The position numbers and the translations under genes are program-made. Under the pieces are notes generated by a model, which ran no database searches, had not been told where the DNA came from, and saw only the letters and a list, made by a program, of their open reading frames with translations. Shown here in pieces: positions 1 through 7,343 of a DNA stretch of 43,472 nt. Source of the DNA: Candidatus Acetothermia bacterium. GTDB taxonomy: Bacteria > Bipolaricaulota > Bipolaricaulia > Bipolaricaulales > Bipolaricaulaceae. The stretch lies in assembly GCA_003562845.1 (NCBI GenBank), contig PWTL01000112.1, positions 1 through 43,472 on the forward strand. Direction: 5' to 3'. The first letter of the stretch is position 1, and each line of letters begins with the position of its first letter.

Positions 1-971
1 AAGCCGGCCAGCCCTCGGCGGACGGGGGGGCTGGCCAGGTCATGGCCGAGCGTGACAAGCGCGATCAGAGAGTACACCCAGGGAGGCTGGATTCCCCCCC
101 AGCAGCCGTCTGCCTCCTGGCGGGCGAGGATCCAGTCCTCGCGCGTCCGCAAGGCGCGCTTGCGCAGGGGTTTCCACGGGGAGCGCTCCCACAACCTGAG
201 GACTCTGTCTGCGGCGCGGAACACGGTGGCCCACACCCCGCTCTTCCCGGGGAGGGAGTGCTCGGCCTCGTCTTTCCCTCCCGGGAACAGCTCGTCGACC
301 TGCGACTCCGGGGGCAGGGGGAACACGGGCTGCTTCACCCGCACGACAGCCAAGGGGAGGATCGTCCCCCGGGCCCAAGAGGCAAACGAGTATAGGTTGA
401 CGGGGAACCACCGGGGCAACAGGACGAGCTCCGGGGGGAGCATAGGGGTCGCCTCCCACGGCCACTCTCCGAGGAGGGCGAGCCAGAACTTCGTGAACAC
501 ACGGGCCTTGGGGACACCTCCTCGCTCCAGTATCCAGCATCTGGCCCGTGTCATCTCTTCGGAGGCCGGGTCCACTCCAGCCATCTTCAGCGCGGTGTAG
601 GCCTCCACCGTGGTGGACAGATCCGCCGGACCGCCCTTCCAGTTGGCCCAGGTCCCGTCGGGCCTCTGCTCCTGGAGGAGGTAGCGGGCGATCTCTCCCC
701 ACAGCTTTCGGTCACCCACGCCCAGGATGTGGGTGAGCATGAGGTGTTCGGCAGTGATGGTCACGTTGCTCTCTAGCTCCCCCCACCAGTAGCCTTCCGG
801 ATACTGCTGGTCGAGCAGCCAGTCGACGGCTCGGCTGAGCGCGTTGTCGAGTTGCGTGAGGGGTGAGGGGTGAGGCGTGAGGGGTGAGGCGTGAGGGGTG
901 AGGTGTGCATCCCTCCTGTCGTCGTCTGCCGTTTGCTGGACGTTGTTCACCATGTGCTTGGGATCAGGCAT
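1..971 (-). CDS. shc: Squalene-hopene cyclase, N-terminal 323 residues (runs off window)
   Basis: Cyclises squalene to the pentacyclic hopene skeleton at the cytoplasmic membrane. The frame is open without a stop from ATG 971 to base 1. Family landmarks in order are a YWWGELESN segment (about residues 60-68), a QRPDGTWANW-type QW repeat, an NLYSFASWARGTI stretch (about residue 200) and a second QW-like repeat, QEADGCWGG (about residue 290). The catalytic DXDD motif would lie beyond the window edge, so activity cannot be judged. The start overlaps the ispG stop by 8 nt, as in an operon. Residues 23-39 are encoded by a heptanucleotide tandem repeat and precede the conserved fold. No other ATG or GTG lies between the repeat and the conserved start, so translation must read through it. 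Confidence 0.93.
   Translation of the reverse strand, partial: MPDPKHMVNNVQQTADDDRRDAHLTPHASPLTPHPSPLTQLDNALSRAVDWLLDQQYPEGYWWGELESNVTITAEHLMLTHILGVGDRKLWGEIARYLLQEQRPDGTWANWKGGPADLSTTVEAYTALKMAGVDPASEEMTRARCWILERGGVPKARVFTKFWLALLGEWPWEATPMLPPELVLLPRWFPVNLYSFASWARGTILPLAVVRVKQPVFPLPPESQVDELFPGGKDEAEHSLPGKSGVWATVFRAADRVLRLWERSPWKPLRKRALRTREDWILARQEADGCWGGIQPPWVYSLIALVTLGHDLASPPVRRGLAG
857..905. repeat. Tandem heptanucleotide repeat, 7 units of TGAGGNG, inside shc
   Basis: Seven consecutive 7-bp units (third-last base G, C or T) cover 49 bp with no interruption. They encode an LTPHASP/LTPHPSP-type peptide in shc. Because 7 is not a multiple of 3, gain or loss of one unit would shift the cyclase frame. 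Confidence 0.95.
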
Positions 972-2091
972 GGACACCTCCTTGGTTCGCCGAACAGTGG
1001 AAACCCTTTGGCATCTCCTTCTCCGCTTGTGCCTTCCCAGGGGCGTCGGCGGCGATCCTCGTTCGAATAAGATCGACAAGCGCTCGGGCGAGCTGAGATC
1101 CCGGAACCTGGGGTTGCACGACCTGTCCGTTCGCGTAGAGGGTTCCCTTTCCGCGGCCGCCGAGGATGGCAAAGTCGGCGCGTTGGGCCTCTCCCAGCCC
1201 GTTTACCGGGCAGCCCATGATCGCCACTCGTAGAGGCTCAGTTACGTCGTGAAGCTCTCGGCGCACCCTCTCGGCGATCCCCGCTATGTCCACCCCGGTG
1301 CGTCCGCAGGTGGGACAGACTACGTAGGTGATTCCGCGTTGTCTGAGCTGGAGGCTGCGCAGGATGTCCCACGCTGCCTCCACTTCCGCCACGGGGTCGC
1401 CGGGCAGTGAGACGCGGATGGTGTCACCGATGCCCTCCGACAGCAGAATTCCCAGTCCCACTGCGGAGCTAACGACTCCGCTCAGTCCGGGCCCGGACTC
1501 GGTGATCCCCAGATGCAAGGGGTAGTCCACTCGGCGGGAGAGGAGACGGTTGGCCTCAACGGTGAGGGGGATCTCGTGGGCCTTGATGGAGACGACGATG
1601 TCCGCGAAGCCCGTCCTTTCCAGGATCTCCACCTGCCACAGCGCTGCCTCCACCAGCCCGGCCGCAGTTATCTTCCCGCCGGAGGTGAAGCGCGAATCCA
1701 CTGATCCTGCGTTCACGCCCACCCGGATGGGCACGCCGCGTTCCCCAGCCGCTGCGGCTACCTGCTCTATCTTGTGGGGGTCCTTGATGTTCCCCGGGTT
1801 AAGGCGCAGCTTGTCCGCTCCCGCCTCCAGGGCGAGGAGAGCCAGGCGGTGGTCGTAGTGGATGTCCGCCACTAGAGGCACGGACACCTCCGCCTTCACC
1901 GCGGCGAGGGCCCGGGCGGCGGCGGCGCTGGGCACGGCCACCCGCACGATCTCGCAGCCGGCGGCCTGCAGGCGACACACCTGCTCTACCGTGGCAGCGG
2001 CATCCCTGATATCGAGGTTCGTCATCGATTGCACTGCCACCGGAGCCCCGCCGCCGATGGGCACGCTGCCCACAGTCACAGCGCGACTCAT
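964..2091 (-). CDS. ispG: 4-hydroxy-3-methylbut-2-en-1-yl diphosphate synthase (IspG/GcpE)
   Basis: Converts methylerythritol cyclodiphosphate to HMBPP in the non-mevalonate isoprenoid pathway. About 375 residues, the usual length of the short bacterial form. The N-terminal TIM barrel begins SRAVTVGSVPIGGGAPVAVQSM-like. The C-terminal iron-sulfur domain keeps the three cysteines (CPTC near residue 264, MGCPVNG near 303) and the following glutamate (GLGEA). ATG 2091 overlaps the hpnG stop as ATGA; a longer upstream frame exists but lies inside hpnG. Its position between hpnG and shc suggests it supplies precursor for hopanoids. Confidence 0.96.
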   Translation of the reverse strand: MSRAVTVGSVPIGGGAPVAVQSMTNLDIRDAAATVEQVCRLQAAGCEIVRVAVPSAAAARALAAVKAEVSVPLVADIHYDHRLALLALEAGADKLRLNPGNIKDPHKIEQVAAAAGERGVPIRVGVNAGSVDSRFTSGGKITAAGLVEAALWQVEILERTGFADIVVSIKAHEIPLTVEANRLLSRRVDYPLHLGITESGPGLSGVVSSAVGLGILLSEGIGDTIRVSLPGDPVAEVEAAWDILRSLQLRQRGITYVVCPTCGRTGVDIAGIAERVRRELHDVTEPLRVAIMGCPVNGLGEAQRADFAILGGRGKGTLYANGQVVQPQVPGSQLARALVDLIRTRIAADAPGKAQAEKEMPKGFHCSANQGGVHA

Positions 2092-2645
2092 CGGGCCCCC
2101 TCCGCCAGCGCCGGGGCCAACCGGCGAGCCGCTTCGCCGAGGCGTCGGGCGCAGGCCAGCCCTCTCCCCGCCCAAGCCACGCGAGCAGCCCGCTGGGGCA
2201 CCTTCTCCCACAGGGCGTCCAGGACTACACGCACTGCCAGCCACGGTACGGAGAGCTCCTCAAGACCCTGGACCAGCCGCTCCGACTCCAGGTCCACTGC
2301 CAGGGAGTCTAGTCCCAGCCGGGCTTTCTGTTCCGGGGGAGCCAGCTCCTCCGCCGTACAGATGGGGCCTACCTCGGCCTCAGGGAGAGCATGTTGTGCA
2401 CGGGCCAGCATCTCCGGAGAAGGGTGGTGCCCCCCTGTGCCTCGTACGCTCGAGGCTAAGATCAGCGTCCCTGGGGTGAGCTGCGCCCGCAGCCCCCCGG
2501 AGAAACCAACGACGAGCGCCGCCGCGGGCGGCCGCCGCCGCAGTCGAGCTGACACCTCCGGCCACCTCTGCGCCTGCAGGCCCACGCAGGCTTGGGGCCC
2601 GCGGACGAAACAGAGCTCCGTTCTCAGGGCGGCGAGCACGATCAT
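2088..2645 (-). CDS. hpnG: Adenosylhopane nucleosidase-type phosphorylase (HpnG family)
   Basis: In hopanoid makers HpnG removes adenine from adenosylhopane to give ribosylhopane for side-chain elaboration. The 185-residue protein has the PNP/UDP-phosphorylase nucleosidase layout: N-terminal MIVLAALRTEL with its glutamate, a GFSGGL glycine loop near residue 55, AVDLESERL near 130 (the AVDMES equivalent) and VRVVLDAL near 150 (a position where the family has a catalytic Asp). It is short for the family, about 50 residues below many HpnG proteins. Start ATG 2645 overlaps the hpnH stop (ATGA). The assignment rests on both the motifs and the HpnH neighbour; an MTA/SAH or futalosine nucleosidase is the alternative. 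Confidence 0.82.
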   Translation of the reverse strand: MIVLAALRTELCFVRGPQACVGLQAQRWPEVSARLRRRPPAAALVVGFSGGLRAQLTPGTLILASSVRGTGGHHPSPEMLARAQHALPEAEVGPICTAEELAPPEQKARLGLDSLAVDLESERLVQGLEELSVPWLAVRVVLDALWEKVPQRAARVAWAGRGLACARRLGEAARRLAPALAEGAR

Positions 2646-3643
2646 CTCTTCACCTTCCGCGTGAGGAGTTTCCAGGGGTGCACAGCTGCGTCCACCGCAC
2701 TGGCCGGTTCGAACCCGGAGTGGAGCATGCACCCGGCGCAGCGGGGGTCCTTTCCGGGGCCATACTTCTCCCAAAGCTCCGGCTCCAGGAGTTCGCTCAG
2801 GTCGTCCGTGTGGCGATCGGCGATCAAGTAGCAGGGGAGCCGCCAGCCGAGCACCGTGCGGGTGGGCACCGCCCATGCCGAGCAAGGGTAGTCGCGCTCC
2901 CCTTTGAGGAAGTCGAGGAACAAAGGGTTGTCGTACAGAGGGAGGTTTGTCCCGTGGTCGAGAAGGTCGCGGAAGATGCGCTGCGACTCTGTCCGGTTCA
3001 AGAAGAGCTCCCGCTCGGGGACCGCTTCGTAGGCATACCCCGGCGACAGCATCAGCCCCTCCACTCCCAGTTCCGTGAGGCGCCCGAACAAGCCTTTGAG
3101 ATCGCCGACGTCTGAACCGTGGAACACCGTGGTGTTAGTTGCGACACGGAATCCGCGTTTCACGGCCTCAGAGATGGCCTGCTCCACCTCGCGGTACGCT
3201 CCCTCATAACCGGTGACCTGATCATGGACGGCTTCGCTTCCGTCGACGTGGACCACCAGGCACAGCCTCCGGTGTCGGGGGAGGCGGTCCAGCTGTTCGC
3301 GTAGAAGGAGGCCGTTGGTGCACAGGAACACCCACCGGCGGTCCTCCACCAGGCCGCCGACCATGTCCCCGATCTCGGGGTGCAGGAGCGGTTCCCCTCC
3401 GGAGAGCGACACCACCGGTGCATCGGCGTCGGCGGCGATTGTGAGCGCCTCCGTTGCAGGCATGCGTACGTCCATGTGCTCTGCGTACTCCCGTACCCGT
3501 CCGCACCCGGCGCAGCGGAGATTGCACGTTTCCAAAGGCTCGAGCATGAGCACGATCGGGGACAGCCGTCCGCGGCGAGCCCTACGGTGGACCCGCCACA
3601 GGTGACGGGCCAGTTCCCAACTCATCTCCCACGGTCGTCCCAT
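2642..3643 (-). CDS. hpnH: Adenosylhopene transferase, radical SAM (HpnH)
   Basis: Adds a 5'-deoxyadenosyl group to hopene, the first step of extended (C35) hopanoid side chains. 333 residues. The radical SAM cluster motif CNLRCAGC (CX3CX2C, about residues 40-47) is followed by SLSGGEPLLH, a WVFLCTNGLLL strand, VHVDG, and the family-diagnostic SPGYAYEAVP and LNRTESQRIFRD segments. The C-terminal half has further cysteines (CSAW, CYLI, CAGCMLHSGFEP), also typical of HpnH. It starts 1 nt after the polyprenyl synthase stop and overlaps hpnG by 4 nt, so the three are almost certainly co-translated. The start MGRPWEMSW matches the usual amphipathic N terminus. Confidence 0.93.
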   Translation of the reverse strand: MGRPWEMSWELARHLWRVHRRARRGRLSPIVLMLEPLETCNLRCAGCGRVREYAEHMDVRMPATEALTIAADADAPVVSLSGGEPLLHPEIGDMVGGLVEDRRWVFLCTNGLLLREQLDRLPRHRRLCLVVHVDGSEAVHDQVTGYEGAYREVEQAISEAVKRGFRVATNTTVFHGSDVGDLKGLFGRLTELGVEGLMLSPGYAYEAVPERELFLNRTESQRIFRDLLDHGTNLPLYDNPLFLDFLKGERDYPCSAWAVPTRTVLGWRLPCYLIADRHTDDLSELLEPELWEKYGPGKDPRCAGCMLHSGFEPASAVDAAVHPWKLLTRKVKR

Positions 3644-3644
3644 A

Positions 3645-4622
3645 TCAGGCCTCCCTCGCTGCCAGTGCCGCGGTCAGCTGGGCGAACGCGCGGCGGCAGT
3701 CATCCTGCCAAGGAAGAGGCGCGAGTTCTCCCCTTGCTGCCTCCAGCCGCCGCTTGACCTCGCTGCGGCAACGGGAACGAACGGCGAGCTCCTCCAGTCG
3801 GCGGAGCACTTGTTCCTTGCGAACAGGAATCTGACGGCAGCGTTGCCAGAGCTGCGGATCCTCCGCGGCGGCGAGCGCCAAGGGGTAAGTCAACTTGCCC
3901 TCTTCCAGGTCGCTTCCCACCGGCTTTCCAGTGAGCTCGGGGTCTCCCCACAGGCCCAACATGTCGTCTTGGATTTGGAATGCCAGGCCCAACTCCTCGC
4001 CCGCGCGGCGATGTGCGGCGGCCAGAACGACCTCTCCGGCCGCCAGCGCCCCCAGCTCCAGGGAGCACCCCAGCAAGGCACCCGTCTTGAGCCGGGCCAT
4101 CTCCAGGTACGCCTCCGTATCCCCCCCAGCCCGCTGCAGCTTGAGGTCCAGGACTTGGCCCTCGATCATTCGCTGGGTGCCCACGAGCAATGCCTCCAGC
4201 GCTCTGTGCACCAAGTCCTCCACCAACGGAGCCTGTTGGGCTGTCTGCAGAGCGAGGACCAAGAGAGCATCGCCAGCGTTGATCGCCTGTTCTGTTCCGA
4301 ACACCTTCCACGCCGTGGCGCGCCCCCGCCGCAGCTCGTCGCCGTCCTGAATGTCGTCGTGAACAAGGGAGAACACGTGGACAAGCTCCAGCGCCGTGGC
4401 CAGGGGGAGCACTCCTTCCGAGGCTCCGCCCAACGCCTCACAAGTGAGGCAAGCGAGAGAGGGGCGCAGCAGTTTTCCGCCGACGCCCGGGCTCGGCTCA
4501 CCGTCGGCTCCGGCGAGCCCCAGAGGATAGCGGATCAAGGGCGCCAGCGGGCCCTGGGCGGGAGCAGCCCTTTGCAGACTGTCCACGATCGGCTCGCGGT
4601 ACCGGCGCAATATGTCAGACAC
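3645..4622 (-). CDS. Short-chain trans-polyprenyl diphosphate synthase (FPP/GGPP type)
   Basis: Condenses IPP with allylic diphosphates to give a C15-C20 chain, which a hopanoid pathway needs for squalene. 325 residues, all-helical isoprenoid synthase. KLLRPSLACLTCEAL carries the KLLRP substrate motif. The first Asp-rich motif is HDDIQDGDELRRGRAT (about residues 91-105), with Phe five positions before the first Asp, usual for short-chain enzymes. The second is FQIQDDMLGLWGD (about residue 215), followed by GKPVGSDLEEGKLTYPL. Its start overlaps the response-regulator stop by 8 nt. No squalene synthase or HpnCDE gene is in the window. Product length is not decidable from sequence alone. Confidence 0.92.
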   Translation of the reverse strand: MSDILRRYREPIVDSLQRAAPAQGPLAPLIRYPLGLAGADGEPSPGVGGKLLRPSLACLTCEALGGASEGVLPLATALELVHVFSLVHDDIQDGDELRRGRATAWKVFGTEQAINAGDALLVLALQTAQQAPLVEDLVHRALEALLVGTQRMIEGQVLDLKLQRAGGDTEAYLEMARLKTGALLGCSLELGALAAGEVVLAAAHRRAGEELGLAFQIQDDMLGLWGDPELTGKPVGSDLEEGKLTYPLALAAAEDPQLWQRCRQIPVRKEQVLRRLEELAVRSRCRSEVKRRLEAARGELAPLPWQDDCRRAFAQLTAALAAREA

Positions 4623-5229
4623 CGGGTACCTCCCTTGCCCGGGGGGTCCGTATAACCCCGGCGTCAGTCGCCGCTTGCACGAGGGCGTTGGTGCTGTGTG
4701 CCTTCAGTTTGCGCATGGCCGATGCCTTGTGCGCGCGCACAGTGGCCGGCGCGCGACAGAGAATGCGCGCTGCGTCGCGGAGGGTGTGTCCTTCAGCTAT
4801 AAGCTGGACTACCTCCCGTTCCCGCGAAGTCAACGGAAGCCCCTCGCCCCGTGCCGAGTCCAGGCGCTTCTCCCCGCGCGCAGCCGCCTGGATCGCCTCG
4901 ACGAGGGCCTGGGGGCCGTCACCCTTCAGCACATAGTCCGTCACCTCGGCGCGGGCGGCCTCGGTACGCCACGCGGGATCGTCGTACATGGACACCATCA
5001 CTGTGCGCACGTCTGGAAGGCGCCGGGCCACCCGGCGAGCGACCTCCAGCCCGGAGAGACGCGGCAGTGATGCGTCCAGCACGGCGACCTGTGGTCGGAG
5101 CTGGCGCAGCAAGGACCACGCGGCGCTGCCGTCCTCGGCCTCCCCCACCACCTGGAAACCGGCTGCGGACAGAATCGCGGCCATCCCGGCGCGCACTACG
5201 CCGTGATCGTCGGCAATTACCACACGCAC
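4615..5229 (-). CDS. NarL/FixJ-family response regulator heading the hopanoid operon
   Basis: Receiver plus LuxR-type DNA-binding domain, about 204 residues. Receiver residues visible are the acidic pair in VVIADDHGVV, phospho-acceptor Asp in VAVLDASLPRLSG (about residue 52) and conserved Lys in DYVLKGDG (about 102). The HTH starts at LTSREREVVQLIAEGHTLRDAA. GTG 5229 is preferred because it gives the family start (M)RVVIADDHG and sits 5-6 nt after AAAGGA; ATG 5235 is the alternative, adding two residues. It overlaps the polyprenyl synthase start, so the regulator is part of the hopanoid transcript. A partner kinase is encoded upstream (5841-7055). That it controls the hopanoid genes is inferred from position. 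Confidence 0.88.
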   Translation of the reverse strand: MRVVIADDHGVVRAGMAAILSAAGFQVVGEAEDGSAAWSLLRQLRPQVAVLDASLPRLSGLEVARRVARRLPDVRTVMVSMYDDPAWRTEAARAEVTDYVLKGDGPQALVEAIQAAARGEKRLDSARGEGLPLTSREREVVQLIAEGHTLRDAARILCRAPATVRAHKASAMRKLKAHSTNALVQAATDAGVIRTPRAREVPGV

Positions 5230-5243
5230 ACACATATCCTTTG

Positions 5244-5272
5244 GTTATGGTAGCCGTGTACCGGGTTGTCAA
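5244..5272 (-). promoter_or_regulatory. Sigma-70-type promoter for the hopanoid operon
   Basis: On the minus strand a perfect TTGACA -35 (5272-5267) is followed by 17 nt and a CATAAC -10 (5249-5244, 4 of 6 matches). The expected transcription start, near 5237, is only a few bases before ATG 5235 or GTG 5229, so the mRNA would have almost no leader. Confidence 0.72.
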
Positions 5273-5283
5273 CGATGGGGGAA

Positions 5284-5299
5284 GCGCACTAATTAGCGC
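5284..5299. promoter_or_regulatory. Candidate regulator-binding palindrome upstream of the hopanoid promoter
   Basis: GCGCACTAATTAGCGC contains a perfect 8-bp palindrome CTAATTAG (5289-5296) with partly symmetric GC flanks (one mismatched pair). It overlaps the stop codon of the upstream regulator gene and is centred about 55 bp before the predicted start of the hopanoid transcript, a normal place for an activator site. Confidence 0.4.
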
Positions 5300-5844
5300 C
5301 GTGTGGCCCAGGCCCGGAGCTCGGCGGCGCTCTCCTTCCTCAGCTTCTCCTTGAGCCGCTCGATGTGCGACTCTACGGTCTTCACGGTTATCCCCAGACG
5401 CTGCGCGATATCGCCGTTGGACGCCCCGAGAGCCAGCTGTTCGAGAACCTCCAGCTCCCGTCGGCTGAGCTCGGGGAGTGGAGGGAACACAGTCTCCCCG
5501 CGTGCGACACGCGCGATAGCCTCCACGAGTTCCGCGGGGGAGGACGTCTTGGGGAGGAAGGCGTGTGCCCCCGCGCGTGCTACTTCGCATGCTAGAAGCG
5601 CGTCGTCCACAGCGGTGAGGACCACGATGCGAACAGGCTGGGGCAAAGAGGGCAGCGCGTCGAGCCCACTTCCGGGCATGATCAGGTCCCATAGCACTAC
5701 GTCCGGGCGCAGCTCGTGTGCCAGGGCGATCCCCTGTTCCGCCGAGGAAGCGCGGCCGACAACCCGGAGTCCGTAGCGAGTCAGGAGACGGGCCAACCCC
5801 TCCCGCACGAGGGCGTGGTCATCGACTATCAACACGGACGTCAT
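5293..5844 (-). CDS. NarL/FixJ-family response regulator, kinase-coupled
   Basis: 183-residue receiver-LuxR protein. Receiver: VLIVDDHALVREG (residues 4-16), phospho-acceptor Asp in VVLWDLIMPGSG (about 52), Lys in AFLPKTSSP (about 100). HTH: LSRRELEVLEQLALGASNGDIA through the recognition helix ITVKTVESHIERLKEKL. ATG 5844 overlaps the kinase stop as ATGA, so the pair is translationally coupled and very likely cognate. A longer frame upstream lies inside the kinase gene and is not used. It ends just before the hopanoid promoter, and its last codons overlap a palindrome that could be its own or the next regulator's site. Confidence 0.92.
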   Translation of the reverse strand: MTSVLIVDDHALVREGLARLLTRYGLRVVGRASSAEQGIALAHELRPDVVLWDLIMPGSGLDALPSLPQPVRIVVLTAVDDALLACEVARAGAHAFLPKTSSPAELVEAIARVARGETVFPPLPELSRRELEVLEQLALGASNGDIAQRLGITVKTVESHIERLKEKLRKESAAELRAWATRR

Positions 5845-7055
5845 GGCAGCGGAATGTAGAATGTGATCTCCGTTCCCTTGCCGGGGACAGAAGAGACTTG
5901 GAGCTCTCCTCCCGCCAGGTCCACCCATTCCCGCATCCCGGGGATCCCCAGCCCTTCGGTCACCGTTCTCGGGGAGAAGCCTACGCCGTCATCGGCCAAC
6001 CGGCCGGTCACTCCACCTCCCTCCCTCCGGACTTCCGCGTGCACTACCCGGGCGTGGGCGTGCCGGCGCACGTTCTCCAGCGACTCCTGTACCACGCGAA
6101 AGGCTGCTGTCTGGGCGGGCTCGGGCACCTGTTCTTCGGGTAGCTCAGCCTCCACCCGCACTCCGGTGGAGCTCTGAAAGCGCTCCAGGAGGTGTCGCAG
6201 AGCTGGACCCAGCCCGAGTTCGTCCAGGAGAGGGGGGCGCAAGTCGCGGGCCAACGAGCGCGTCCCCTCCACGGCCTGTGCCAGGAGCTCCTCAGCCTCG
6301 GCCGTCTCCCCGGCGGCCACCGCCCAGCGCGCGGCTGCCAGCGCCTGACCTAGCTCGTCGTGGAGTCTTCCGGCGATACGCCTGCGTTCCTCTTCTCTGG
6401 CCGACAGAAGCTTGGCCGACAGTCTGCGCAAGACCCGTTCCCGCTTCCTGAGCTCGCGCTGCTGTCGCTCGTACATCCCGGCGAATGCCCGTACAGTGAA
6501 CGCCAGCGCTGCGTATAGCCCCACCGCGCCCACCACGACAGTGGTGATTACGAACGGGAGGTGTCTGTGGAGCGGGTCCGCCGCGGGAAACAGCGGGTTG
6601 TGGGGGAGGAGACCTGCGTATTCGGCCAAAGCTACTGCGATATAGCTGCCCACTGCCAGGCCGGTGATCACGTAGCCGAGGTATTTGGGGAGGAAGAAGT
6701 TGGCGTAGATCACCGTGTACAGGTAGAAAACTGCGCCGATCCACTCCACTCCTCCCAGTCGTTGGACGAGGAGCGCGATCAACAACACCTCGAACGCAAG
6801 AAAGCCGGCGTGTACAAGGTGCAACCTGTTCGTGTTCTGCTGTTTTCCGACTAGCCACTGGAAGGGAATAGTGAGCACTAGCCAACTGAAGGGTACGGCG
6901 AACAGCGGATTGAGTGGGGAAATGTCCGAGGCCAGCACGACGATGGCAGCAACGACGCAGAACATGCCCAGCGAAATCCGGCGCACCAAGATGGTGCGCT
7001 GGACAGTACTTCGCAGCTCGTCCAGTCGTGCTCCTGTACTGGGCAGCTCGCTCAT
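5841..7055 (-). CDS. NarX/DesK-type sensor histidine kinase with six membrane segments
   Basis: 404 residues. The first 190 residues hold about six hydrophobic helices (roughly 28-45, 50-70, 82-99, 105-122, 128-147, 167-190) with little between them, so the signal is probably sensed in or at the membrane. A charged coiled stretch (about 195-225) leads to the HisKA_3 box RRRIAGRLHDELGQAL with His232. The ATPase domain has the N box FRVVQESLENVRRHAHA, the DDGVGF G1 box, GLGIPGM and a C-terminal GKGTEITFYIPL. It overlaps the 69-residue gene upstream and the regulator downstream by 4 nt each. A membrane-state sensor next to hopanoid genes is attractive, but the stimulus is not known. Confidence 0.92.
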   Translation of the reverse strand: MSELPSTGARLDELRSTVQRTILVRRISLGMFCVVAAIVVLASDISPLNPLFAVPFSWLVLTIPFQWLVGKQQNTNRLHLVHAGFLAFEVLLIALLVQRLGGVEWIGAVFYLYTVIYANFFLPKYLGYVITGLAVGSYIAVALAEYAGLLPHNPLFPAADPLHRHLPFVITTVVVGAVGLYAALAFTVRAFAGMYERQQRELRKRERVLRRLSAKLLSAREEERRRIAGRLHDELGQALAAARWAVAAGETAEAEELLAQAVEGTRSLARDLRPPLLDELGLGPALRHLLERFQSSTGVRVEAELPEEQVPEPAQTAAFRVVQESLENVRRHAHARVVHAEVRREGGGVTGRLADDGVGFSPRTVTEGLGIPGMREWVDLAGGELQVSSVPGKGTEITFYIPLP

Positions 7056-7261
7056 GAGCGGGTCAGCTGGGCCAGGTAGTCTTCGATCTCCTCGAGTCCG
7101 TAGATGGTCCGTGAGGCTTCGTAGTCTTCGAGCCAGGCGTCGGCGATGGTGTCGTCGCGGCGGATCTCCACGTCGTCGATCCCGAAAGACTGCACCATGC
7201 GCTTGGCCTCGGCCTCGATCTCGCGGCTCTTCACTCGGAAAAGCATGCGGGGGATACGCAT
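7052..7261 (-). CDS. Small acidic protein of unknown function, first gene of the kinase operon
   Basis: 69 residues with no family I recognise. The N terminus MRIPRMLFRVKSREIEAEAKRM is basic; the rest is acidic with two likely helices and a central VEIRRDDTIADAWLEDYEAS segment. There are no cysteines, no signal peptide and no membrane helix. It has a strong Shine-Dalgarno (AAGGAGGTGAG) and overlaps the kinase start as ATGA, so it is real and co-translated with the kinase. A thioredoxin- or glutaredoxin-like fragment was considered but the redox motif is absent. Confidence 0.75.
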   Translation of the reverse strand: MRIPRMLFRVKSREIEAEAKRMVQSFGIDDVEIRRDDTIADAWLEDYEASRTIYGLEEIEDYLAQLTRS

Positions 7262-7296
7262 GGCTGCCTCACCTCCTTGCCTAAGTGGTCACATAG

Positions 7297-7302
7297 AGTA
7301 TA
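7297..7302 (-). promoter_or_regulatory. Probable -10 element of the kinase operon
   Basis: TATACT on the minus strand, 35 nt before ATG 7261, which carries a strong ribosome site. No convincing -35 hexamer is seen 16-18 nt upstream, so this is tentative. Confidence 0.4.
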
Positions 7303-7343
7303 TCCGCCGCGGGAGGAGGGGGCGTCAGGTCCCGTGTCCTCCC

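Noticed and set aside
857-905. Heptamer array as a CRISPR or attachment site
   Set aside because: Units are contiguous 7-mers without spacers and lie in a coding frame; no cas genes or integrase are nearby.
2092-2244. In-frame extension of ispG to 2244
   Set aside because: It lies inside hpnG, has no family similarity, and ATG 2091 gives the normal protein start with an ATGA overlap.
7052-7261. Small protein as a glutaredoxin
   Set aside because: No CxxC or single active cysteine is present.
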